Assembly: GCF_033807715.1 (NCBI RefSeq)
Contig: NC_084590.1
Span: 3,933,501 to 3,997,500 of the forward strand
Source of the DNA: Cololabis saira
Taxonomy: Eukaryota; Chordata; Actinopteri; Beloniformes; Belonidae
Length of the DNA: 64,000 nucleotides
Direction of reading: 5' to 3'
Position numbers and translations under genes: made by a program
Notes under the pieces: generated by a model
Told to the model about the DNA's origin: nothing
The model's input: only the letters and a program-made list of their open reading frames with translations
The model's database searches: none
In this document: positions 32,617-43,255 of the stretch, in pieces
Layout of the letters: each line of letters begins with the position of its first letter
How positions within the stretch are numbered: position 1 is the stretch's first letter

Positions 32617-33295
32617 AAACTTGTCATAACATAAGCCACTCATTTGGGTGATTGACACCTGTATGGAATGTTGAGAGGCGATAGAATAAAGGGTGGTTCA
32701 CAAATTCATGCCACTTTAGCCATTATCCCCTCAGAACAAAGAAAAGATTGTATGTTTCCACAAGATACAGTATGTCTTGGTAGTCTTGATTTTGTATGCT
32801 CCAAGCAGTAACAGAAGCTATCTGAGATAGCAAAAATCATTTTGATTTGTTGGATACAACTGACTTTTTTTTCCCTTCTCTCTCTTCTGACTGCTTGCTC
32901 AGCATCTCTTACGGTACGGAAGTGCATCATTGCCTAAATGATCAACAGCCTGCACATCTGGAATAGATACTTCATGCCTGAAAGTTATGTTATACGATTT
33001 AGAACAACATACAGTAAAATCCCATCCAGTCAAATTTGTTTATTGTTCCCCAGGGAAAATGTTCAGAAAGACAATGAGAGCATGACTTCTTAGTACCAGA
33101 GTGCACATGCTCAACTGACCTGGCTGATTCCAGATCTTTTGCCAACTGAAAAGATTTGAAAAAACAAAATGAAAAATATAAAAGGAGACACAGCATTGTT
33201 GAGCAGCTTGAATCCTTTATCAGACAATAATGAAACGACATTCCTCCCCCAAAACAACAAGTGTCCCCTCAGTGATATACAGTATATGACCAGTT
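32617..33295. other. No feature recognised
   Basis: Non-repetitive sequence without coding or repeat hallmarks. Confidence 0.4.
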
Positions 33296-33303
33296 GTTTA
33301 GAG

Positions 33304-33897
33304 CAGTGGTTCCCAACCTTTTCTCCTTGTCCCAGCCGGCCCCCCGACCCGTACGTACTAGCACCAAAAGAGTAAAGTGATTTGTTACAAATCTTTAATT
33401 GAAAAAATGAACATTAATTATGTTTTTGTGATACATTTCTCTTTGGTTTACCCTGTATACATATGACTTTGTTTTTCTCACCTTCATTTTGTGTCACCAA
33501 TGTATAAAATACGCACAAAAAATAATTGCAAGGACATAAAATAATTTCTGAAAAATGTCTCTTTTAATATGAGAGCAACATTTTTTAACATTTTTCCTTT
33601 AACAACCTATCAGAGTAGTAGTATGATTAAATGTTGAATAATGATATAATAATAAGTTATTAAGTTTTTATCCTGCTAAATAACTTAGAAATATATTTTG
33701 GTCATTTTAAAATACTATGTGGGTTTATATAGACTTGGATTACTGTATTCCATTAGATGTGTTATTATGATTTTTTTATTTATTTAACATATCATTTTTA
33801 CAACTGCATATCCTAAAGCAGACAAAGTTTCGTGCCCCCCCCAGAGATCTCAGGCGCCCCCCCCAGGGGGGGCCGGACCCCAGGTTGGGAGACACTG
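33304..33897. mobile_element. hAT MITE, 594 bp, with 8-bp target duplication
   Basis: The left end CAGTGGTTCCCAACC and the reversed right end CAGTGTCTCCCAACC pair. A perfect 8-bp duplication GTTTAGAG (33296-33303 and 33898-33905) flanks it. CAGTG ends plus an 8-bp duplication are classic hAT features. The interior is AT-rich and non-coding. Confidence 0.9.
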
Positions 33898-33905
33898 GTT
33901 TAGAG

Positions 33906-35014
33906 GAGACAGGATGCTACACAGGGGTACCATATGCTTCTCCAACCTTTTTGAGATCTGTCATCAACATTTTTTTTCCTCGAGGTGGCTCAGAATCTAC
34001 TTTTAATGTGTTTTATATAGCTATTTTTTTAATGAAACACAGATTTATGAGATTTATAAATATTTACATAGCATCCCAAGTTTTCAGAATTGGGGTTGCA
34101 CTAATATCAGATATAAGGGCTTGTATTTTATTGGCATTGTGTTTTAAACGGAGGCTTGCCAACTGGAATGCTGTGAATATAACACCCTTTAAAAATGTGT
34201 TTGGAACACTCAGTACACTGCGGTTTGCCAAGACAAAGAGGAGCTAAAGAATGGAAAAGCCAGGAAATTTGAAAGACAAAATGGATAGACAGAAACACAC
34301 TGTCTAGAGAAAAAAAAAATGGTAAAACTGTGAGAGGAGGCTGCAAATGAAGAGTGCTGCAATGCTGGCGGACATTGGCATCCTTAAGCTGGCACGCTAC
34401 CATGCCAAGTTGTAGGATTTACCCCGAAGCCCTTGGGCTTTGCTGTGAAAAGATTCAGTCAACTGGGGGCCCCATGGCTGGCTACATCCAGGGTCCTATT
34501 GTCTTTGCTGCTTGAGAGAGGAAAACGCTGGATGCATGCGAGAAAAACAACAGGAAGATAGAAAGGAAAATGAAGCAGCAGAGAAGGCCAAAGAGAAAGC
34601 ATCAAGTGGTTCCAAGTAAGACCCAAACGTAGCAGCTGAGGAGAGAGCCTGACACTGTTGTGCACTGAGGACATAGAAGGAATCTATCATAACATTGTAG
34701 AATTAAACTCTAAACCCCCCAAATTTAATTTTTTAGTTACAGTTACCCCGTACTTCTAGATTGTAAACACACATTGCAATACACGACTCATAACACAGAC
34801 ACAAAAAGTAACTGGAATGCATTGTCTGGAGTTTTGTGGCCAATGGTTGAATACCTTCACATGCAGTCAACTAACAAGAATACCATGTGAAATATACTTG
34901 AATGTAGTATGGCCCCATAGCTAAGAATTTAAGATATGAGCACCAGAAACATCCATTCAAGACAATCTAACTACCTTTGCCCTCCAGTCCAGTCATCTTT
35001 TTGGCCTCCGGCAG
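33906..35014. other. Gene-free; possible conserved segment at 34310-34670
   Basis: The 34310-34670 part is balanced in composition, with several minus-strand frames but no recognisable protein. Nothing repeat-like was seen. Confidence 0.3.
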
Positions 35015-35262
35015 GAGGGTCCCCCCTTATGAGCCTGGTCCTGCTCAAGGTTTCTTCCCTCCTAAAGGGGAGTTTTAACATGCCACTACTTGACTTAAGG
35101 TTTTTCTCCCACTAGGGGGGTTTTTACCTGCCATTGTTTATGTTATGTTAATGTAATAATTGCTCGGGGCTCATGCTCTGGGTCTCTGGAAAGATCCTAG
35201 AGACAACTTCTGTTGTAATAGACGCTATATAAATAAAATTGAATTGAATTGAATTATTCTTT
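35015..35262 (+). repeat. Fish retroposon 3' end with (TTGAA)n tail
   Basis: GAGCCTGGTCCTGCTCAAGG, then TTTCTTCCCTCCTAAAGG, and ATAGACGCTATATAAATAAA followed by TTGAA repeats is a well-known high-copy teleost LINE/SINE end. It is non-coding. Confidence 0.75.
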
Positions 35263-35504
35263 ACCACTGTTTTAGTCCAAGTTTGTCAGGATTGTCAGGA
35301 GTAGCAGTTATCGTCTAGTGATTTCAAAATGTCAGTGAGCTTTAGTTACTGATGTCATTGATAACAGAGACTTTACAGGAATGGGACCCACCAATGCAAG
35401 AAATGTGCAATTTATGCCAAATGGTATGAAATAATGGTACATTGGAAAATGTTTGAAATAATGTTACACGGGTTTATCCCATTGTAGCCATTTTACACTT
35501 CTTC
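35263..35504. other. Spacer without recognised feature
   Basis: Nothing recognised. Confidence 0.4.
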
Positions 35505-35850
35505 CATCCATCCATTATCTATACCCGCTATATTCTTTTCAGGGTGCCGGGGGTCTGCTGGAGTCTATCCAAGCTTATTACAGGCGAGAGGCAGGGGTTA
35601 CACCCTGGACAGTCCATCACAGGGCCACATATAGAGACAAACAACCAGACATACTCACACTCACACCCACGGGCAATTTATAATCATCAATGAACCTAAT
35701 ATGCATGTTTTTGGACTGTGGGAGGAAACCGGAGTACCCGGAGGAAACCCACGCAAGCACGGGGAGAACATGCAAACTCCACACAGAAAGACCCCTGCTG
35801 GGCCTGGGAGTCGAACCGGGAATCATCAAGCCACGTGCTGCCCCTGTTCC
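35505..35850 (-). repeat. Fish dispersed repeat with (GATG)-type tail, minus strand
   Basis: CCATCCATCCATTATCTATA at the left is the tail in reverse. GGACTGTGGGAGGAAACC, GGAGTACCCGGAGGAAACCC and GGGGAGAACATGCAAACTCC match the plus-strand copy at 30655-31013. The head GGGAGTCGAACCGGG is B-box-like. Confidence 0.75.
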
Positions 35851-36330
35851 AACATGTGTGACTTTAATTTTCCTCCCTAAATAATTTCAATGCATATAAC
35901 TGCAATCATTCTGTTTTAACAATTTCCATATTAACTTTCAACATAATACTACATAACTAAATAAACTATTAAATGTGACAAAGCTCCTCTAAACTGGTCC
36001 ATTATGTGGCCTGAACTGATGATGAGCTTTGATTTTCACCAAAACAGCCAGGACTAACCAACCGATGCTCCTCCCAGGACCCCCCCCCCCCCCCCCCCTT
36101 TCTCCTAGTCACAGCACAAGACAGGGGGGAGACAAAGCACAAGAAACTAGGAAAACAAACAACAACATCTGGACCATCTCTTTAGTCTCTACGGTTTCAC
36201 CTGCAAAATCCAGCAAACTAAATACCACAGCTTTCTTGTTCACAGCAGCACCAAAAATACAAACACGAAAACACAAACACCTGCAAAACCCCAAGGTTTA
36301 ACAAACCGGAATCAACACAAAACAAAAATA
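35851..36330. other. Gene-free, with a C run
   Basis: A C18-like run lies at about 36080-36098. The remainder is unremarkable. Confidence 0.4.
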
Positions 36331-37115
36331 AATTAAAGCTGCAAGCAGCGATGAACGGGCCCTCGCGCGTGCAATTTTCACTAATAAAGGTCAAGGACTC
36401 AAAACTAAGTCCGATGACACCACCCATGACTCTTTATGTCAAACCATTAAAAAAATTATGGCAGAAAATAGGAACTATTAAATATCGACCAATCAGAAGA
36501 AGGGGCAGGGCTAATTCATGCCAATGAAGGTCAAGTCCTCAAAATCGAGTCCGATGACACCACCCACGAGTCTTTATGTCGCGGGCGTGCTTTTTGGCAT
36601 CTATCGTCACCACGGTAACGCTTTTGACTGAGGAAAGTAATGCCCATCGTCGCAGGATGGAGACGCACATTTTGATGTATAACACACCTGGGTGCATGTT
36701 ACGGTTCGGGCCGTATTAACGGCCGAAGAAATGGCATAAATTGCGCCAAAATTACATAATTAATTCAAAATGGCTGACTTCCTGTTTGGTTTCAGCCATG
36801 GCGCCAAGAGACTTTTCTTTAAGTTGCGACATGATACAGGTGTGTACCGATTTTCGTGCATGTACGTCAAACCGTATTGTGGGGCTTGAGGCACAAAGTT
36901 TTCTAGGGGGCGCTGTTGAGCCATTAGGCCACGCCCATTAATGCAAACCATTAAATATCAAATTTTTCGCCAGGCCTGGCTTGCGTGCAAAATTTGGTGA
37001 CTCTTGGGACACATTTAGGGGGGCAAAAAGGCCCTCATTTCGTCGGAAAAATAAAAACAAGAACAATTCCTAGAGATACAATAGGGCATTGGCACTGTCA
37101 GTGCTCGGGCCCTAA
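36331..37115 (-). repeat. High-copy teleost interspersed repeat, copy 2 (inverted)
   Basis: It begins AATTAAAGCTGCAAGCAGCG and ends CAGTGCTCGGGCCCTAAT, the reverse of the edges at 22105-23094. It carries two rather than three of the ~138-bp internal units, which explains most of its shorter length. Confidence 0.75.
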
Positions 37116-39154
37116 TGAATGAAAAATGCAGCGTATGTGGGAACAAAGGAAAATAACTTACACCCAGAGGCATATATTTAAGTTACATTTTCTTTTTTGC
37201 TGCAGTTCATTCTTTCTCCTCTGTTTTGGTCATGGTTGCGTTGCGAGATCTATTTCCGTAGAAGAGTGTGATATGCCGCCGTGACTCCGTCGCCGGTGCT
37301 CCGGTGCAGAGCTCACAGGTGTGTACAGACCAGAAGTCGAGCATGAATGAAAGCTCATCTGCTGGAGCTGAGGAAAGCACATGGTCAAGTGGTCAACAAA
37401 TGAAAAAGGAAAATTGCTACCACTTGTTGGACCTGTTCAAGTACACACAGGCAGTAGAGGTGGTCAGGTCATGATGGATGCCCCATGTCCATGCAGTTGT
37501 TGATTTGATCAAAAAAAAAAAGAGCACAGACATACACACATTCTCCACCATAATAGACAAACAGATGTGCAGGGTCGCCTGCAAAGCACAGAAAATTGCC
37601 TGTGTTCAAAATTGCCTTTGGAATGAGAAATTTTGTTTATTCATTGGGTGAGTCCAATCATGTTTTTGAGTCTATTGTTAATATTTTTCATCAAAATAAC
37701 AGAGATTGTTACTTGTTTTTCAGAAACGCAACTAAACAGGGAGAGATACAGTTCCGTATGACAAGCTAGTTGTAAAATTACATAAAGAAATCGTTTCAAG
37801 TTCCATTTAAGATGAACATGCATCCGGCCGTGGTCTATACCTGCTCAGTCTTGCTACAGGGTCAGATCAAGCATATTTAAAAAAAAAAAAGTATTTCTTT
37901 AACCTAGAAGTTATCAGTTTTAAGAAAAAGTCTATTGTTCTTCTGTGGAATGACATTCAAGAAGCAGGTATCACGTCGAAGGCTCTCTCCATACAAGTCT
38001 TGTAAAACAGTTGTGTATCATTTATCACGTAATTTGATGCAAATTTAGTGAAATCTAGGGATGTAAACATAAACATGCTGGAATGGCAATTTAATGAAAA
38101 CAAATGTTAGATGTGGAAATCCAGATGTAATTGTCTATTTAAAATGCATAATTTTGTGCAACTCTATTTGCTTCCTGCTCGCATAAACACATATTCACCC
38201 TCACACACAGACAGACTCTAAGGAAATTGTATTTGCCTAATCATATGCATTTTACACTTCATTTCCATGCTTTCTTTTTGGCTGGAGGCACACTGCAGCT
38301 ATCAGCAATTATTTATGTTCTGATACATTGCACAGTCTGTGTAAAATCTGTTTTAAAAAAACGCATCATTGAATATACTACTATACTACTTGCGTTCTTT
38401 CTAGAAATATTGAAATGAGGAAAAAATATCAACTGTATCCCATTGCCAAATATCTGCATAAAGCAAACAATTGAACAAGTATGACGTTTATTTAATCTAT
38501 AGCGTTTGATGTTAACACGAGTGCAAATTTATAAAAATGAGTAAAGCTATATTGTTCAACACTGCATCACAATATTTAAAATGTTCACCCACAGAAGCTT
38601 GTTTAGCAGCTGATGAAATAAAAGAATAAAAAGTAAAACTATCAACATTAGTAATAACAGTGTGAGTCACCTACTTTTTTATTTTCATATTTTAAACATT
38701 GTTGGGAGACGGTTCTGTGGTAAAACCCAGGTGATTTAACACTTATTACATTCAAATTAAATAAAGATACACAGCGTTCATACATTGAACTGCAGGTTTT
38801 CAGCAGCTCCGTTCTGACTGTTCCTTATTACCCTTGACAAACCTGTTTCCAAGTTTGCTGACAAAGTATAAACCTGTGATGATGAAAAAAGCTTGTTTGA
38901 GGACAAAGAAAACACACCTTAAAGGACCTGTCAAACTGTAGAGATGCTGCCAATCATACAGCACTTTCGTCAGCAGGTTATCACAGCACGACGAGCGCCT
39001 TTGCCCTTCCATCAACCCTCCAACAGTTTCAGCCTCCGCTCCATCATCCCTCGCCCTCTGTGACAGGCTAAATGAGCTGCTGATAACCGCTGATTTTTCT
39101 AGCATTTTCTCATTGTTTCATTCTATATATCATATGTAACCAAGGGATCATATT
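37116..39154. other. Gene-free; two unrecognised open frames
   Basis: A plus-strand frame at 37268-37474 (MICRRDSVAGAP...) and a minus-strand frame at 38800-39105 (with RRSSCCDNLLTKVLYDW) have coding-like composition but match no family I know. The second could be a LINE relic. The remainder is AT-rich. Confidence 0.3.
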
Positions 39155-40265
39155 GAGTGCATTTACATGGGACGTTTAATTCCTCTTTGATTCAGAATTA
39201 AAATTAAAATCTGATTTAAAATGATTAAGAATGACCATGTAAACACCTAATTACAAATGAAAATGGCTATTCCGAATTAAACTTAATTCTGAAGTAAGTG
39301 GCTGGTTTATTCCCATTTTAAATCTGAATAAAATAATTCCGCGATCATATATACACTCATTCCTCTTTAAATGAATTCCGGTGTTCTGCTCATTTCTGCT
39401 CCCTGCTGAGAAATGCTACTCTGTGGTTCTGCGCATGCGCACAGGCAATTTTCAAAGTTTGCATCATTTCTTGCACGATGTAAAATTGATAATAAAGGAT
39501 GTTGAGTATTTGATCCTTCAAAATACACGACCCATGACATGAATTGCATTACACTTTGTGAACATTATACGATAAAGAGAAAAAAAAAAAACAATTCTAT
39601 GGCTTTATTTGATATTCATTCAGTCATTGGCCTTTATTTAACCAGGCAGGTCATTAAGAACATTCTTATTTACAATGACGGCCTGGCAAGAGACAAGGAC
39701 CACTTGGGGAAAAAGGAAGTGGTTTAGGGAGTAAAACACAGTAAAATTATAGTTCTACAAAGGTAGAAAACCATTAGGGAGCATTTTTTGGCAAAGCAGC
39801 AAAAAATGGCAGAACACCGGTCTTTCTTTCTGCTCGTTCTCTCGCCCGTCTGTCTCCATGATCTTATATTCCTGCTGGGCTGGTTTTCCAAACAAAGTTT
39901 CAAGATGCAGCAGCAGTAAACGCTGGTCAAGAGCAGAGACCATTTATTTAATAAATAGAAATCATTAAAAGAACAGATGGAAACAGGAAACATCAAAATT
40001 GTGAGCTTTTCAAAGTTGTAGCAGCTAAGTTAGTTTTTCTTCCGGTAGTTTAACTTCCGGTCCCCCCCCCTATCCAATCAGAACCTTCCCAACCCCCAGA
40101 CCTGGAGAGGAATTGGAGAAAGACCATCAAACGTGTTTTCCATGTAAACCTCAATTCAGAATTACTATTTCCATGTAAACTCGAAGGAAAATAGTTTAAT
40201 TCTGAATTATTTAATTCAGAATAATTAATTCCGAATTAAAAAACATCATGTAACCGTGGCCACTG
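39155..40265. mobile_element. MITE with GTTTACATG-type ends, copy 1
   Basis: The ends GAGTGCATTTACATGGGACG and, reversed, CAGTGGCCACGGTTACATG pair imperfectly, with AATTCNGAATTA motifs inside both. Long interior stretches match 57013-58643 (TCTGCTCGTTCTCTCGCCCG, GCAGTAAACGCTGGTCAAG). A separate dispersed motif, AACCAGGCAGGTCATTAAG, sits at about 39640-39690 and may be a nested insertion. No clear target duplication is visible. Confidence 0.7.
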
Positions 40266-40799
40266 GCACTTTGTTCAGGTTTATTTGAAGATTTTAATCC
40301 CAAATCATCCACCACTGCCACAAGTCACCGCAGCACGGGTCACGTGCAGCTTTTCTCTGAGCTTCGTCATAAACGTTGATGCTTCTAGCTCACTGAAAAG
40401 TCATAGCTTTCATCAACTGATTTCTTCCCCACACCTGCTACACTATTTTGTGTCATACAAATAGGTCAGCACCAGATAAGATTATAACATCAAATTTAAA
40501 AGGGAATCACTCTTGCTAACATTTACTGTTCATTCAATCTACACATTTCTCCACTCTCTCTTCTCACCCACTCCACTTAATAGAAACAAACAGGAAAGGA
40601 TTAAGAAGCATCCTCCATCAAGGATGCAGCATGCATCTGCATGTTTGTCTTTGCTTGGTTTGCCAAGATATTGTCAAAATAAGAAAAAAAGGGGGGGCTG
40701 ACTTTGATGATGAAAGAAAAGTTAGGTCATTTATATATTGTGCGAGGATGATCTTGGTTGTATATATCTTTTTTTTTCTGTGTGCGTGTTTTTCAATAC
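40266..40799. other. No feature recognised
   Basis: AT-rich sequence; a G run lies near 40691. Confidence 0.4.
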
Positions 40800-40986
40800 A
40801 GCCTAACCAGTGTAGTGCACTGAACACGTTAATTTCTGTGAGAACGTTCAACTAAGCGCAACATATTTGCAAATAAAGAACTTGAATGTGAACTTGTTCA
40901 GATTATCTGAGTTTCAGTTTCACTGTTTAGGTCCAATTATTACGGAATAATCCTCCTTCTCATTTCACAAGTTAAGTTTCCTTTAT

Positions 40987-41323
40987 TTAAAGGAGCATGA
41001 GGCTACTTTTAAGAAATGAGACTCTCTAGCGCCACCCTTCACCACGACGGCCGTTGGGGGTACTGCAGCCAACAGCAAAGCCGGCACGGGAGAACGGGGA
41101 GAACGTGCATGCAGCGTCATGTGACGTCACATCCACAGCCCAGCGCGGGAAATTTGGGACCGAATTGCAGCACATTTTGCAGCAACAGCCTGTTCAAGGC
41201 AACGGAGAGATACACTAGAGGAATCATTATTTTTGGTTTGGAACGCTTCATCTGACATTATTACTAGAAAACTTAAAACGTATACACATTTTTTTTCATA
41301 AATCCTGCCTCAAGCTCCTTTAA
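40987..41323 (+). mobile_element. Nested TTAA-bounded MITE (family AGGAGCWTGAGGC), copy 1
   Basis: TTAAAGGAGCATGAGGC and, reversed, TTAAAGGAGCTTGAGGC differ at one base. TTAA lies at both outer edges (40987-40990 and 41320-41323). The centre holds a palindromic CRE-type site, ATGTGACGTCACAT, at 41119-41132. An inverted, right-truncated copy is at 55286-55613. Confidence 0.85.
41119..41132. promoter_or_regulatory. Palindromic CRE (TGACGTCA) in the MITE
   Basis: ATGTGACGTCACAT contains a full CREB/ATF site. It is kept exactly in the other MITE copy at 55487-55500. Activity is unknown, and CpG methylation could silence it. Confidence 0.5.
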
Positions 41324-41604
41324 CCAGGGAAGAGTCATTGTGATTAAAATCTCTTTTCCAAGTGACCTGACCAAGAGGGCAGCAGAAACAGTGTTACAAC
41401 AGCGTAATAAACAACAAACAGCAGTCACACACTATAGTCAGGGACACAAATAACACACAACATAAACTCAGGAACACGACAGGTCCGTAAAATGTAAAAC
41501 TCTTCAGTACTATTCTATTAAAAACAATCACATTGGCCAAGAAAATTAGTTTCCCCATCCTTTAAAATGGAATGAAATTCCCCCAGAGTGATCAGTTCAG
41601 GTTC

Positions 41605-41662
41605 AGGTCATTCTGAAGGTCATTCTGAAGGTCATTCTGAAGGTCATTCTGAAGGTCATTCC
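41605..41662. repeat. 12-bp minisatellite (AGGTCATTCTGA)
   Basis: About 4.8 tandem copies of the unit, nearly perfect. Confidence 0.95.
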
Positions 41663-41696
41663 AGGACCAGGGAGCAGCAGATCTGCAGAAGTTCAC

Positions 41697-42294
41697 TGAC
41701 TACGTTTCCATGCAGTCAAAATTGGGGTTATTGCTAATATTCCGGTTACTGAAACATTGGGAATATTCCGTTTACATGGTAATTAATCATTCAGGATATC
41801 TGGATCAAACCAGCGACACACGGAGAACATCATGACGCAATTCCTGTCATTTCTGCTTCTTCTTCCTGTATCCAAATTCAAAACAAATGCTGCTTCGTGC
41901 AACTTTTCTCTCACCTTCTTGTAAATCTTCTATCCCGGTACTTTCTACCGTCTACAAATGCAGAAATGTTCATATCCTTCATTACATTTATGAAGTGATT
42001 AGTCTCCTCCTGGTCTTGGTTTCTCCGTGTTTAGAAGAACTTCCTGGACTCAAAAGACCAGGATTCCTTGTGAACAGAGCATGTGCAGAAAACAGATTCC
42101 TGTTCCGTTAGGTGTTTACATGACCCAATATTCAGGTTTTAAAAGGAGTAACCCAGGGCTCATATTCGGGTTTTTAAAAACCTGAATATTGTGGTTATTC
42201 AAAGGGGTTATTGGTGTTTACATGGCCGTGCAAATCCGGGTTATTGCTAATATTCGGGTTTTAAAAGGGTTATTGATGCATGGAAACACAGTCA
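41697..42294. mobile_element. Nested MITE with TTTCCATGCA ends
   Basis: TGACTACGTTTCCATGCA and, reversed, TGACTGTGTTTCCATGCA match at 16 of 18. The interior near each edge has GGGTTATTGCTAATATTC- and CGGGTT-type motifs, repeated inverted. It is non-coding. Confidence 0.8.
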
Positions 42295-42384
42295 TTGTCT
42301 CCAAAAGAGTCCGACGGTAGAAACCTAACATTTCTGTGTAAATGATGTCCACCTGCGCTGAGAAAACAAGTCAGAACGTCTGCC

Positions 42385-42600
42385 TCGTCAACTTCACATT
42401 TGAAACGTCATGTGGAGTTAAAGCATCTGTGTGAGTCCTTGACAATCAAACAAAGTGATCAGGAAAGACCAGGAAGACCCAACAACCCCAGTCACTGCTG
42501 CTCCTTCAGGGTTGATTTACCTGCAACAGGTAGATACACTGATAATGGACGACATTGTTGGAGATTTACAGCCTCTGATTAAAGTTGAAAAGCCACTAGA
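42385..42600 (+). pseudogene. hAT transposase N-terminal relic (BED finger)
   Basis: The plus strand reads SASSTSHLKRHVELKH, the second half of a BED zinc finger with its paired His residues. Then, after a frameshift, MDDIVGDLQPLIKVEKP, the segment that normally follows in hAT transposases (D-x-QP...VE). It breaks off in stops. This supports the hAT call for the enclosing element. Confidence 0.75.
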
Positions 42601-42806
42601 ATAATACATGATTGTTTACAGTGAACAGTTTTAGGATAGGGTGGCGTTTCATTTGTACTTCTCACCTAAAAATATTGAAATGATCTGAATTTGAACTAGT
42701 TCAAAGTGAAAATGGTGAACTATGAACGTAAACATTTTTAAACTATGTGAACTGAACTTTGAACTAGTTCATGAGAAGGATGAACTTGCACAACACTGAG
42801 CCTAAC

Positions 42807-43255
42807 ATGTCTGTTACTTTCTGTCTGATAATACTTTTACTTGAGGAAAACAAGAATATCTTGAACACGGTGCAAACCTTCTGATGCTGGGTACTTAAAA
42901 ACAAATGAAGATGACAGCTTACTTATAGAAATGATGTTAAAAAAGACTGCATTTCACCTATGGTTTTTAGAGGATGGGGATAATTAAGAGAGGTTTATGT
43001 TGAAGTCAGAAATCAGTGTACATTCTGTGGGTGTGTGTGTGTCACACAACAGCCTTCTGTTGAAGAAACACCTAATAACCTAATGTCATGAACTGTAATG
43101 AAAAATGGAGTGTGTTACATGAATGTTACAGACCTCACGACCGTTGGTGTTTGGAATAACAACATTACTGTAACATTGGGAAAAGGTGTATTTTAGGCCA
43201 GACCATTTTTGTTTTTCCAGGGCTACCTATCCAGATACAGTTCAACTGTCTAAAC
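42807..43255. other. No feature recognised
   Basis: Single-copy-like sequence with a short GT run near 43031. Confidence 0.4.

Larger units (their letters stand above)
40808..42798 (+). mobile_element. hAT transposon, degenerate, with nested MITEs
   Basis: The left end CAGTGTAGTGCA and the reversed right end CAGTGTTGTGCA differ at one base. An 8-bp duplication AGCCTAAC flanks the element (40800-40807 and 42799-42806). Subterminal GAAC-TAGTTC-type motifs recur near the right end. A transposase relic lies at 42385-42600. Two further MITEs (40987-41323 and 41697-42294) and a 12-bp minisatellite lie within, so it was a landing site after its own insertion. Confidence 0.85.

Noticed and set aside
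38800..39105. 101-residue minus-strand host exon
   Set aside because: Coding-like composition but no recognised domain or splice-site support; noted only as an unrecognised frame.
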